64,000 nt of DNA. Origin: Chamaecrista fasciculata (taxonomy: Eukaryota; Streptophyta; Magnoliopsida; Fabales; Fabaceae). The notes beneath the pieces are model-generated. The model worked only from the letters and a program-made list of their open reading frames with translations. It searched no databases and was not told the origin of the DNA. Positions 12,861 to 26,494 of the stretch are shown here, piece by piece (position 1 is the stretch's first letter; every line of letters begins with the position of its first letter). The translations under genes and the position numbers were made by a program. The stretch covers positions 51,610 to 115,609 of the forward strand of contig QANZ01044843.1 in NCBI GenBank assembly GCA_003254925.1. Direction: 5' to 3'.

Positions 12861-13953
12861 CTGGTTATCAAATTTTTGTGTATATTCAGATTTTAGTTTT
12901 ATTGTGTTAACTTTAATTTATGGGGAACCGTCTTGATCTCTATTAAGGTAGGTTGCTTTTTTTTTTTTTTTTCCTTCTTCCCCTCTTTCTTTGTGTGACA
13001 GAATGAGAAAAAGGATCTTGTGATAGGAAAGATGCATTGTTGTGGTCTTTTTTTTTTTTTTTGTAGGAAAAAACTAACTAATCCTTTAATTTTGATAGTT
13101 TACTTCAATTTTTACTCAGTCCTTCTAGTTTAATTTTTTTAAAACTGGTTCCTATAATTTTATAAAGAAAAATGTGTATAATCTTATTTGTAGCCTAGAG
13201 AATGTTAGTCTTTTTACGAGCTCATTCTATTTCTTCATTTTTTAAAAAAATGTTCAATATATTGTTAATATGTTATCAAGAGAATATTAATATTTCTTTA
13301 TGTACAGGCTATCAGCTCCTTCGATGAGTACGGTACGCCACAAATTTGCCATGGCAAGATGAGCTAAGACATAAAAGACAACTATTGGATTTATTTTGGC
13401 AAAGAAAAACCTTGTATTTCAATGTTTAGTTTACATACCTGGATTTCCTTTGATTTTTAAAAAACACAAATCCACAAGTTTTTGTTTTGAAAATGGAAAA
13501 AAAAAAAAGGTACATAAATACAATAATGCAAAAGTACAAGCATTATATTTACAGGATCTGGATTTCATTCCTTCAAGTTTTTTCAATCAATATTCACACA
13601 ACCTATCTCATAAATTACAGAGCTTTACAAGCATGGCTTTTAGTTTACAGAATTGGCAAATGCAGTGCCCATATTTCCAACTCCATGTGTCTTTACATAT
13701 CTATGGATCCAACTCTCTAGAAAGCTTTTCTCAGGCAACATAGTCAATCAAATTGGTGGATTGATCTCAAAAGGAGAAGCATCATCACCTTCAGGAGCCT
13801 TAAAAGCAATAGTAAAATCTGCCTCATTCAGCAAACAATGCTCCACGAATTCCATTTTTCATAGGTTAACATGTTTATCCATCAGAAAGAAGCTACCACT
13901 TCTGCAAAATAATTATGTTCTGCCTGGAAGATATTCCATAGATGCAGTCTGTT
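12861..13953. other. Convergent 3' region between MOCS3 and branching-enzyme genes
   Basis: It holds the two 3' UTRs and T-rich tracts (about 12958-12972 and 13050-13064). Around 13070-13170 there is a short phrase of the 'tcctttaatttt...gttcctataa' fold-back-repeat type. No gene is visible; the short open frames here lack homology I recognise. Confidence 0.5.
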
Positions 13954-16900
13954 TCATATTCTCAAAATCCGCCTTAGTTTGTAAACCTGAAAAATAGAAA
14001 AATCCAGTACTTAGTCCAGCCAAGCATAAAATATTCAATAAATATTCTGATGCACATAGCATGTCTTCAGTAAAAAGTAATCATACTTGGAAAAATATAC
14101 TTGATATCATTGCAGTATAAAATGAGAACAAAGAATTTGAACAAAGGAAGAAATCAAAGAATACAGTGTAATCTACTACTCAAGTGTCAAAAAACTTGCC
14201 AAAGCACATATCTATTTATGCTTTTATCGAAGCATTATATTCATATGCATGAGCCTAAATTCAACTATTCAAGTTTTGATTACTTTACCTTTTAATATAC
14301 TGCGCCATGCTAAAGCTTCTCCTTTCTATAATTTTCATAGGATTTTATCATATCTTATATAAATTAATGCCTTTCAGAAATCATACCACTTGAATGTACA
14401 TATTTAAACACTGACAAGAAACTGCGGGATAGCCTTTATGAACAAAATTGGATATAATCCATGCACCAACCTGAACCTAAGTCTCTACGACATAAACTGA
14501 GCCAAGTCTTGGCCAAAAGGACAAAGAAATTCCACAAAACCAAAAAAGTATGGTCTTTTAAACTCTACTGCACTCATCTGTCTATCCTCGGTAAATTGCA
14601 AGAAAATAAACAAAATAGAGGTACTCAACAAAATCCCTTGGGAAATAAAATATAGTGCAAGAGCAGGGACACAATTGGGAACCTGTGCAGTTCGGCAAGG
14701 CAGTGGCAACTCTAAGCAATTTCGAAGGCCATCCACTCTGCCAAAACACAAGTTGGTCACATCAATGATAGAGAGAGAAGACAAAGACAAAGACAAAGAT
14801 GGAGGACAAGAAAAAATGCAATGGCAAAGGCCCAAGACTACCTTCTGCTGACAGTTTTCTGAATATAGAGGTCTTCTTTGATGCAACCCTGACCTCCATA
14901 CTTTATTTCATCTGTGTTCAGAATAACCTTCACGTGCCATCAAAATGTATTAAAAAATTTAGAATCTATCCCTTTATATAGGGCCTAGAATAAAATGCTT
15001 AAAAAAACTGCGCCCTAGGAAAAAACACTATGGCAATCATCCTTTTGAACAGACTATGATATGCAAAGAACGAATGCATTAATAGGAGAAAGAAGAAAAA
15101 TTCATAATAGGTAGGACGCACTTGATATTCTCCTGCTTCTTCTACACCTACACCGTAGCTATCATAAGAATTAGTTGGATGAAAATTGAAGATGAAGAGT
15201 AGAGGGCCTCTAATGTAAGATATGACCTGTCAAAAAAGAAAGGGTCAAATAACTTCACTATAAATTTATTAGAAGAAAAAAAATGTGAAGTTCTACTACT
15301 TAGCAACAGGTGACACAATACAATATAACACCTCAAAATATAAAATATAAAGACGTCAGAGGTGCTTGTATATATAAACAAGAGGAAAGCAAAGTATTAT
15401 GAACATTTGACAAACTCAACATTTTTTTGTTCTTCTGTAAGATAACCTTCCTACTTCAGGAACAGGGTGGTCTAATGAGAATTTTTTTATTTTACACATT
15501 TAACTGGTACTTCAAGAGTATTGCATTGCAAATGCTAATGATTTAAGAGTAGGTGGTAATGACTCAGGTAATGAGGCGAGGTGGTGTCTACTGTCCAACT
15601 ACTTCACGAAGGCCAATGCTGATGGAGCATTTGCTAAAGGTTCTAAGAAGGAAAGTCAGGGAGTGATTCTAAGGGATTCTTCTGGTGTCCTTATTGATGG
15701 AGCTTGTGAGTGTTTCAATGCTGGGTCAGCCTTTATGGCAGAAGCGTGTTCCTTGAGGTAGGCTGTTATTATGGCCAAGAGGCTGAGATGTAATGGGGTA
15801 ATTGTAGAATCAGATTGCTCTGTTCTGGTGGAGTATGTTGTTAATAATGGTTCTTGCCCTTGAGATAGTGCAGTAATTGGTAAGGAAGTCAGGTTGTTGA
15901 TGGCTGATTGCCCTTCTGTAAAATAGATAATTAAGGCACCTTCTATGACTGGACAAAGACAACAGTACTCAATAAAAATAAAATAAATAATTTGATTTAG
16001 ACCCATAGTCTTAGACATTGCCACCTGATGCGTGTGTAAAGTGTTTTAGAAGTCCAAATACCAATAGCCATCTTTGCACTATGAGGTGGCTCAGAATGAT
16101 TAAAAAAGACTGTTCAGCAATTTTTATGAGAGTTGGGTTCGACCAGTCACTTTGAAGAGCTTTCTAAGTACTAATTTTGCAGGCTTTGGAAGGGATAGGG
16201 AGCACAAGGCTCTTTGGCAATGTGCGGTCTTTGCTAGTTTGTGGAGTCTTTGGTTGGAGTAGAGTGCTAAAGTCTTAATAATAAGTTCTTCCCACCACAT
16301 CTTCCAAGGGAAATTATTATCATTTTGTCTTCTTAGTAGGTTGCTTGCAGTAGTGGCTTTAAAAGTGTTTCCTTATGAATGTCCAGTGGATTGGAAAGCC
16401 TTGCTGAGTTAGCTTTTATTATGGAGGATCTCTCATTTTTTATTCTAGTAACCTTCTTGAAAGTTATCCTTTCTCATCTATATATTCTTTTTTTGTCTTT
16501 GGAACAAAATAAATAAATAAACACTGATTTAAAGAGTTGACCAAGCGTACACCTACACTCATTTATTTTTTCATTTGTTGATACACAGAAACAAAAAACA
16601 AAAACAAAGTATGAAGACTCAAAAAGTTCCTCGAAGTGGTTCACCAGAACCTATTGCTAGCACCTTAATAAAATGAGAAATCATCTCACCTATAGGATAT
16701 CAAAATAATTAGTAGATTTATAAAGGATTCCTGCTGTACAGAAGGACTATGACATCACGGACATGTTAGAAAAAGCAATCCTAGAAAGAAAGGAAAATCT
16801 TAAAGTGTACACACGGAAAAGGCACAAGAGAAGTGTCCACGGGAAAAGAAGAAAAAGGTCAATAGCTAATCAAGATGAAGACTAGCGAGCAAACAACAAA

Positions 16901-19900
16901 AACAGAAAAAAGAAGAAAACATTCAACATACCATTGAACTGTCATTCACGTGGTGAACGTTTGGAAAACCTCGAGAAAGTACTCTCTCATTTTCATCCAG
17001 GTTCATCATTTCCTGAAAATATAAAAAAGGAAAAGTAAATTCATTGCCAATCACTAGTATCATTTGTGTCATTTATGACCGTCACAGGCCTTATGAAGGT
17101 CATTTGTGAAGCTGAATGTCAGTTTCAAATCAATCAACAATTAAGGATGGATCAAACAATCTTCTAGCAGTACAAACTGTATAAACATGTATGATTATTT
17201 AAAAGAACAAGGCATAAATGCCAATGTTTTTATAAATTGGCTAGCTCGATGTATCTGTTACTCTCCAACTGTCTTAAATTGTTAAGAATGGGGACAATTA
17301 TCAATGAAAGGGATAAGATTTACACCTTATCAAATGAAAACAAATAACGATTAACTCCATCTTTGTTCAGCAGATCCCATTGACGCTTGGCAAGTGAATA
17401 TGAGAAATTGTTGTTTGGTGTTGGAAACTCAACCCTCTGATACAAGAACAAAATCATGAGTAGTGAATTGTTAAGTCTTCATGCATTTTTAATGGGTGCG
17501 ATATTTACCTTTGGATGCCCAAATTCATTGCCCATGAAATTGAGAAAGGCACGGCCACTAATCGAAAATGTGATCAATCTGATCATCTGGCCCAATACCC
17601 ACAAAATTAGGTATCACATTGTATTAAAACTTACAAGCAAAATAACACCATCAGTGATAGCCATGTTCAATCTATTCCCATGCCAAATATATATATAGGA
17701 ACAGGGAGAAATTTTAGAAGAAAAAATTAAGCATAACTCTGAGATTGTTTGACAAAACAAAACAAGCTAAATCTCCATTGCAATAGCATACTTTATGTAA
17801 CGAAGATCCTCTCAATAATGAGTTCTTATATTGAGGTGAATGTTCATTTACTTCACCAAACAATATTTCTGCAAATGACCTCCCTGCAGATATGGACTGA
17901 AACAAGATAAGAAGGCATGAGTAGATTAGAAGCTACAGCAAAAAAGATAAAAGAATCCTTACTTCTATAAGAGAGACTAGAACTGAATAGAGTAGGCTAC
18001 CTGGTTGTGATTTTCAGGATAAATAAGCATCTTATCAGCATATTCTCTATTGGAAATTAGTGTGTTAACAATCTGTAATATTAAATGCAACAAAAGTAGA
18101 ATTATAGAATTTTGATGGATTTGAGTAAAAGATTATTGAACCAACCAGAATAACTCATTTATGAAATGATTAAATACATTCAAGTACAACCTTACTCATG
18201 GCCCATTCGTGGTCAGGAACACTCTCAAGTAAAGATGACCACATCTCAGATACAGAAAGGTTGACATAATAATCAAATCCCAATCCACCTTGAGAAGTTG
18301 GTTCACATAATCCAGGATAAAATGTTGCCTAAACAACAGATAAATATAATCATTATACACAAACAAAGGAAGGTTAAGGCCTTGCAAATGGAATCTTAGC
18401 TTTCAACAAAACACTTAAGGTGGTGTCTGGTAGTGAGTATTCTGATTTCCTATATGCTTGGAAACATAAATTATAACAAATTTTAGCTTTACACATGTAT
18501 ATTAAAAAAGAAAAAAAATTCCTACATTACTTAAAAAAAATTCAACATATTTTTTTCTTATATCCAAACATCTTAAACATAGGTTTCTAGATGCCGGTTC
18601 CCATGTACTAAAAAGCTCCTAAAATATAAGCTTTAAAGAATACAACCATGCAGCCCAAACAAAGGTCAAGAAAGGAAAAAAATTGAGGGGCATCCAAAAA
18701 TTTTATTTGGATTCATGTATTACACATTTAAATAACAGAAAAGTTCATCTAGAGTTTATATTTTCTGTTGTCTCATCCATTCAATTACCATCTGGTTTAA
18801 CCATAATCCTTAATTTTTCTTTTTCTTTTTTTCTCTTATGTTAATGCAGCTCTCTAAGTTTTCCAAAAGAAATAATCTATAGATTTTCATTAACCTTATA
18901 TGCGTATTTGGGTAAAAAGCCATACTTTTAAGTAAGATAAAGATGACAAAATAAATGATACTAAGGTTCAAAAGGAAATGTGATCATCATTCATATATCT
19001 TTTAAAGAAATTCATGTCTCTGATAACATTAAGGAAAATTCAATCAAAATCTTCAGAAACACAAGTTTTATCTTAATTACCAGGATTTGGCTCCAACCAA
19101 CATTTACTGAAATTCATACATTTCATGCACATCATTCAGCCCTGTTTGGAATTATATTTTCCACCATATCAACTCTGTCCATAATTGTTGGTAATACTAG
19201 TATTACAAAGACATGATACGAAGTCTAAAATTCACATTAGCACCTTGTTAAATTCCAAGCTCAAGAGTCATGAACAAGTTATATTTCTCAACTTACATCA
19301 GTCCATCCCTGAATCAGTGGCAATGATCAAATGAAATCTCTTCTCATTGGTCCACTTTTGGTTCATTGATTTTCAGTAGTTGAAAATGAATTTATTGACG
19401 AAAAGGAAGAAATTTTGGGTTTGTTGATTATGGCCTTGAATTCCAGAATTATTGGGTAATGAACATTACTTGTCTTTCAAGTTTCAACGTGGGTCATGAC
19501 CATTGATCATCAGCAAGAATGCACAGGTTTGCTAAACACCGCATGAAACAGCAACATTTCTAACTTTATTAATTTGTTATTTTGGCTTCATCATGTTGGT
19601 CCATACATCAAGCTATAATGGTCATCAAGCTATAAAGTCTTCATGAATGCAGCATAAATCAAATTCACAATAAAAGGCCAATCTGTTGTTTGTTTAATTA
19701 ATTTTACTATGACTAATCACCCAAGAAAGTAAGCAAAAGTGCCTAACCAAGTCACAAAGGAAATTATACTTACATCTTCGGCGATTGTGATTATATTAGG
19801 ATAAAGAGCATGCAGTATCTCATTGGCCAAGATAAGGTATAATAGGGCATCCTTATCCACATATTGATTGCAGTACCTGCAAGAAACTAGGATTCATTTC

Positions 19901-22900
19901 TAGGATACACAGTTTCTTATGCTATTATGTTTTTAGTTTCATCTCTAAAAAAAAAAATTGAATTAGAAATACAAGAGAATACAGGATATAGAGACAAAGA
20001 AATCTTTAGATCAGAAAATACAAAGGAAACCTCAACACAAAAAGTAACAAAATTCCCTTAAGTAGAAGAATGTCCTGTCTCTTTGCATATCAGAAATAGT
20101 ACTTCTGTAGGGCAGAAATAATAATAAAAACCATGTGCAGTACACCAAAGAGAAGCCATCCAGTACACAATTCTATCAAATAACATACTTAAAGGAGAAT
20201 ACGTGCCATTGAATATGTAGGCATTAGGATGGAAGCTACTATAGGGATGCCTTCTCAATAGCATTGAGATTTAAAACTCTTCAACTAGTAAAACGCATGG
20301 AAAATTTCAATTTGTATCATAAAATGTGAGAAAGAAAAATGAAAAATGCCAAAGAAAAACTTAAAGAACCTCTTTAACCTTTTTAAAAGTGGAAATCAAT
20401 ACACGGATGCCTTACTAATAGCATGAAGAACCTCGAGCCATACATTGGGAACTAACTACCTTTAAGCCAACAAATAATTGAGTTATAAATTCAAGTTAAT
20501 GAATTGTCTTGCACATAAGCAAAATAAATTTGAAGAAGGCCTTACTCTTCCATATCACCAGTGAAAGAAGCAAAACCATTGTGAGTATATATCATAGACG
20601 ATAGTGAATGAAACTGGAAACCATCAATATGGTACTCTACAATCCACCTGTTCAAACAGCACTGCATAAGCATACATCAATAATACCTACCAAATGATGG
20701 ATTAAAATGAAAAGCAAACCAAACCTAAAAAGTCACTATTCTGTCCAAGAAAATGAACTGATTCACCGATCAGGTATAAAAGAAATGACTCAAAGCGGTA
20801 GCTATAGTAAAAGCAAGGCTTTGATTTTCATATACCAGTTCAAGTTTGAGAGAAGGAAATGCAGAACATCAGGGTCTCCGTATTTGAACATTCTGGTTCC
20901 CCAATACTTGTGTTGACCCCGTTTACCTATTTGACAAGGGAAGTAGGGATTATGGCTAGTATTAAATGTAATTCAAGTAGTATTAGAGAAGAGTGCTGAC
21001 CGCTGATATGCAGTCACCTAAGGCTTTTTTATTATTATTATTATCAAATGCCTTAAAGCTTTTAAGAGGAACAAGTATCAAACGGGAGTATACAGAATGC
21101 ATACACAGCCAATTGAGGGACCATGGAACAAACAAACAAATTAAGACGAGAGTGTAAAGCATAAACAAACAAATTTTCCAAGTCTTATGTGTGCTTAAGT
21201 TAAAGAGGTTCCAGCAGCATCAACCGATACCAGTATGAAAATAGCAATCATTTGATCCATCAAAAAGTGACAATCCAACCATCTCATCTGCAGCTGCATA
21301 GGAATGTACAATTTCCAAGAAGACCAGCAGTCCTAGTCCTGAGCAGGGAAAAAAATAAAAGATAGTCAACAAAATGGACTTTATTGCACCAAAAAAATAT
21401 AATGAAAGAGGCAAAAACATTGTCAAAATATATAAAACGCAATTGTAAAAAAAATCCAAAACAAACACCAACTAGCTGAGTAAGCACATGTTGCTTCTAC
21501 TACAACACCTTCTAATAAGACTATTGATGGGCCTGCTGGACATGGGCCCACCATGAATGGGAGAAGTATGTGTGGGTGTAAGGGATGTAATAGTTTTATA
21601 AGTATTTATAGAGGGTTTTGGGCAAGAAAAAAAGTAAGGAAAATATTAGGGAAAGGTTTGGGAGAGAACTTGGCCTCTCGAAAGCCAAATAACCTAGGGT
21701 CTTGAGGGTTTATTTCTAGCACCTCATGTTATTGCTCTCATCTTATTGTTTTAGGGTTGTTCTTGTGTTTATGTTCTACTGATAGTTGCATAGGTGGCTG
21801 TGGATTCTTTGTTTCCACTGTTTGGGCTGTATCCTTTCTGTTATATATAATATAATCAGCATTTTAGTACTTGGGTTCTAACAACTATTCTTGTCAAGAC
21901 TAAGTAAATCTGTTAATCATAGGGCATCCTCAGATAATTCTGTTACTTAAAAAGGAGCTCCAAGACGAGGTTTGCAGTATGGAAGTAACAGGCACATTAC
22001 TATTGAATATTTCTCTAATGCAAATTGGGCAGGACCCAAAGCCAATAGGAGATCTACAATGAGAATAGCTCATTTGCAAGCAGAAACTTGATTTCCTGGA
22101 AAAGTAAAAACACATAATATGATTTCTTGGTGTAATGCATAGTCCAAGTATAAGGTTGTAGCACAATTAGTAAGTGAAGCTACGCAAATATAGCAGCTAT
22201 TAAGTGAGATTAGTCTTAAGACCTATTTTCTCATATAACAGTAAAGGATGCTAAATAATTACATTTTCAAAAGTAATACATATATTGTCAAAAGTTAACT
22301 TTTTTAACATCATATGTAAAGGGAGTCAAATAATATTTTTTAAAATAACTACAGTATCAAAAGTTATTTTTCCAAACGTTAAGAGAGTTTAACATAATTT
22401 ACTATATCAATATATTGGCTACTATATCAAATGTTTCTATTTCAAACAAATCACTTTAACACCAGCAATTATAATTAAATTCATACATTTGATAAATTAT
22501 GTCATCATCTTGTAGTCTTCTCCACGTCATGGTCTTTATCTTAGGCCAACTATAACATGTAACACTATACAAAGATATTTATTTTTTCAAGTATAAAGCT
22601 TTTCATAATCATTCAAATTGTTGTCACTAAAGAAGCATTATTATGGCATGGAGAATGCTAACCATGGGCTTCATCAACTAATCGCTTGAAATCTTCAGGA
22701 GTGCCATATCGACTACTAACAGCATAAAAATTGGTCACCTGCACTCAATGGAAGATTCTTAGTAGCCCCAATGCGGAAAGCGAAGATGCCACTGAAGATC
22801 AAATAGCAACATACACTGATAAATAATATAACATAATTACTGAAACTTACTAAAAAATAACAATTGCAGACAGAGGTTCTATCATAATTTACATTATAAA

Positions 22901-25900
22901 GAATGTATACGTTTAGCACAATTCATACACATCAATTATTGTAAGAAAGGCTGCCTTGGAAATTATTTGGCAGTGTCTGTTACCAATTACTTTCTCTAAG
23001 TATCTATATTGATGATTCTCCAACTTTTCCCAATTCAAAAGCGAATAAGGACCAACACAAGTTGCACAACTAGCAAAAACTGCCTATTAAAGCCTCACAC
23101 GGAGATTTATAATCGAGAACAGAGATGCCATTGCCCATGACCATAATTTTTTTCAAACTCACTTTCTGGCATTTTTAGAGATAATGAACAGCCATGTCAA
23201 TAACTTGAACATCAAGAGAAACTTCATCAGGATAACTATTATTTGGGATAACAGAACAAGTGTTATTTGAGAGAAAAGCAATAAAAATTACAAGAATTTT
23301 TTGCTTACTCTATAGCCCACAGTGAAATAATCCTTGTGCTCAGCAACTCCAATCAACTGAATTGCATTGTATCCAGCTTCAATTATGTGAGGAAGAACCT
23401 GCATTGAACAAAATATAAACAAAAAATTTTAAAAAAAAAAAATCAAACATTTAGAATTGGAGGACACAGATCAATAAAACCATCCTCAAGGAAAATTGAA
23501 AAATAAAAATAAAAAACTATGTTTAAAAAACCTTTTCTATGAATTCATTGAAAGAGGATATCTTTGGCTCAGATCCACTAGTTCCAACATGACATTCATA
23601 AATCCGCAAGGAATTTGGTACTTTGGGACTAATGTTTTTCCATCTGTATGCCTGTTCAGGGGGTGGTTCCCAGTGGATCGCATAAGCTTGCCTTCCTTCT
23701 GCATCTGCACAAAAATCAATGTAATCCACATGATGCAATAGATCAGTATAAATATGAAAAGATATAATCAGACAAAATAACACAGAGTACACAACTTAGT
23801 AGAAAGAAAACTCCAAAAAGTAATTGAGACCCTATTCTTCAATCTTTTTTATGCTTGGGATTGAGAACCTGTGGATTTTTATAACATCAACCTTTTCAAG
23901 TACCACCGATACCTTCATCTATTAGTAACATTCCCAAATCTGAATTGGGCTTATTCAACACTAAAGTGGTATCAGCTTACATAGGAGAATGAAGTCATGA
24001 ACAAAGCTTAAACAATGAAAATGGTGATAATTAATTGTTTTCATTCAAGGTCATAATTAATTTATAATATCAACTTTTCGTATCATGCTAATAGCCCACA
24101 GAGATAATCAACGAAGTATCCACTGACTGGTAGACAAAGAATGAAAACCAAAAGTTGCTTCCTTCAATATCTAACATTCTCTACACACATCTTCCCAGAC
24201 CAAGATTAACTTTATCTACGGATTTTCAAGCTTCCAAATCAATGCGTAAGCATACCATAAGGACTCATTTCTGACATGAATTCTATTTAAGACATAAAGA
24301 TAACAATATACATGCATGACACCATGCAAAAGTTCACAAATAACATGTAAAAATACATAAACTAGATCTTTCAAAGAGACACAACCACAACATACTATAC
24401 AAAGTCAAAACCTCGTATACCCCTAAAATAGTTCATAATAGTGGTAGAACAAGGGATTTTCAGGATTAAAGATAAAATTTACTTGGTTCCACATAAGTTG
24501 CCCAAGCAGGCACCCGTTCCAATGGCCCATTAGGAGTGTTAAAGTAGACTCTGTACTTGCTACCATGAGGAATTCCAGGAATATACTTTTTCAACCATGC
24601 CTTCCTGCCTTTACGTGTCTCGAACCAGTATGCAATAGGAGGCTTCTTTGCACGAATTTTCTCTTGCCATTTAGGATCCGTTATCACATTAAAAATGTCA
24701 TACTCTTTGCCACTATCAATTACATCATAAGGAGTGGGTTCATTCTGTGCTGTCCATGCCTTGTATCTAGTTTCTGCATCTGGTATGTCTTCCAACTCCT
24801 CCCAAGTTTGAGGTCCATTAGGTCCAAATAGTTGCTCATACAACTTCACTGGCACTTCCAGACGGTTTTTCATGTACCGGTCTTCCCCTGGTTCCCAGTA
24901 CTCATCATTTGCTTTCTTGAATACCTCTTCAATGGTGACACTATCACCTTTGTCAGAATCATCCACATAGTTATACTGTTGAAAATAGAGTTCGTCTGGC
25001 TTTTCCCCCTCCCTTAGCTTATCTTCAAGAATGATAAACCAGTATCCATAATCATCACGGCCAAAATGACCTTCTCTTGCACAATTTTCTGTAGGTGACC
25101 AGCCATTGAAGTCACCAATAAGTGCACAATAGCGAGCACCTGCATTTTTTTAACAAGCTTGTAATGTAACTACACAGATATACAAGAATCAGTCCAACAA
25201 ACTCTCAACTTCTATAGGAAACTTGGCAAAGCAAAACATTATTATTTTATGGCATCACTTTTCAATAGTCAATATGTTGATCACTTGTAGGAAGAAGCAT
25301 GCTAGGTGTTAGATTAGCAACTTATGAGAGATAGAGACAGGTTACTTAGAACATAAAATGCCTAACATAACAATGATCCTCTTTGGCCAAAAATAAAACG
25401 GAATAAATAGAAAAGAGCAATGATCCTCAAAAAGCAGAGAAAAATCCATGAGAAGAAACATTCATATGCATCTCAATCATAATGATATGCCAATATAATT
25501 AGGTAGGTAATAAGTATATAACTCAGATTGATTATTTTCATCTTGAAAAGAAATTAAAAATAAAAGCTCATAATTAGCCGGAAGAGTCAAAAACAATCGC
25601 CCAAAAATTCCATATTTGAGAAATGTAAACAAAAAGGTCCTTGGGAATAAGTCAAACCTGGAGCCCATTCCATATAATCCACACGGTGTTCTGGATGACG
25701 GTGCATACCCAGTATCTCAAAACTGAACAATGATATAAAAGAAGAAGCAAATGCAACTCAGAGGTACCTCAACTTCAGTAATGCATGGAAAGCTTTATAA
25801 AGTAACATTGAACAACGAAAACCAATAATTTAGAATATAATAAAAAGTTAATAACACTATACTGAGAATTTCATAAAGATTTGAATTGAGAATGAGTCAG

Positions 25901-26494
25901 AAACATTCAAAACAACCCACTACTACAAGGAATACAGTTTAATATACAAAATAAATACTGAACTAAGATTACAGTTTTGAATTAGAGTACAAGCAACAAA
26001 CCCAGAGGCCATCTCCTTGAGGTTCAAGTGACGATTGAAAATTTCATCCTTCAGGTCCTTCAACGATTTATGTCTACAAGATATTTGATATCATATTATA
26101 CTATACATTATATCTTCAAATTATCTAAAAAATAGAAACAAACCGTGTGTAATTTGATTATTTACAAAGAAAATGTAATTTTTTCTCTCATCCCACGAGT
26201 TTCTGTATTCAAATGTTACCTTTCACGGAGAAACTGGGCAAATGTTTTATGGGAAATGCCGCGTTTGGTTAGAAACCCAACAGGATCAGTTCCCTTTTCA
26301 TCATCAGCTACGCTTTGCTTTTTCTTGGGCTGGCTTTGTTGTTTGTTTCGTTGCTGCGGCTGTTCTGAGGCTGAACAAGTTATTTTTGTTTTTCTGGGAA
26401 GAGTAATTCTTTGTGATTTGGTTTGGGATTGAAAATGAGGAAAGCAATTATGTGGGTAGAAAGAGATTTTTAATGGAAAGGAAAGCGTTGCCAT
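13954..26494 (-). CDS. EMB2729/BE1-type 1,4-alpha-glucan branching enzyme homologue, plastid, with degenerate catalytic site
   Basis: Twenty-one exons (minus, 5' to 3'): 26220-26494, 26002-26073, 25658-25722, 24483-25139, 23532-23704, 23309-23398, 22663-22738, 21231-21338, 20836-20926, 20546-20647, 19774-19876, 18191-18328, 18001-18072, 17792-17896, 17509-17586, 17326-17436, 16932-17012, 15122-15226, 14842-14927, 14683-14737, 13954-13986. They give 2676 nt (891 aa) in frame. The N-terminus is Ser/Thr/basic-rich like a plastid transit peptide. A CBM48-like segment (GDFNGWSP) precedes a GH13 barrel with a large insert ([17 protein letters not shown]) typical of this group. GH13 motifs: region I VFLEIVHS (E478), region II DGFQFH (Q547, H549), region III IAED (E603), region IV ENHNQ (N673). 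The nucleophile Asp and transition-state Asp are replaced, so ordinary branching activity is doubtful. Arabidopsis EMB2729 is embryo-essential (from memory). Confidence 0.93.
15600..15930 (+). pseudogene. Decayed RNase H-like (RVT_3) fragment of a retroelement
   Basis: Reading + from about 15622 gives [19 protein letters not shown], then [10 protein letters not shown], then AEACSLR, an in-frame [11 protein letters not shown] and [12 protein letters not shown]. This is the plant RNase H-like pattern (VDGAF, GVILRD, AEA..LR, VESDC). At least two in-frame stops show it is dead. It lies antisense in the branching-enzyme intron between exons 17 and 18. A second stretch at about 16195-16300 ([17 protein letters not shown]) resembles the sequence that surrounds zf-RVT in plant LINE-type proteins, and the segment ends near a short A-rich tail at about 16505-16522. 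Confidence 0.7.
21488..21887 (+). mobile_element. Possible LTR remnant in branching-enzyme intron
   Basis: The block from TGTTGC to TCTAACA has LTR-like texture: a purine-rich then T-rich composition, a possible TATA-like AAGTATTTATAGAGG, and a final stretch GGGTTCTAACA. It is flanked by unrelated AT-rich intron sequence. No matching 5-bp duplication, primer site or second copy was found in the window, so the call is weak. Confidence 0.25.

Noticed and set aside
14485..14886. 133-codon minus-strand open frame as a gene
   Set aside because: It mixes exon 20 of the branching-enzyme gene with intron sequence; splicing at CAG|GTTCCC to the last exon gives the expected [10 protein letters not shown] ending.
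21220..21471. Minus-strand open frame of 83 codons
   Set aside because: It overlaps exon 8 of the branching-enzyme gene plus flanking intron and is not a separate gene.
24466..24966. 166-codon minus-strand open frame as a stand-alone gene
   Set aside because: It is the 3' part of exon 4 of the branching-enzyme gene; the frame opens with a GTG inside the exon and runs past the donor at 24483.
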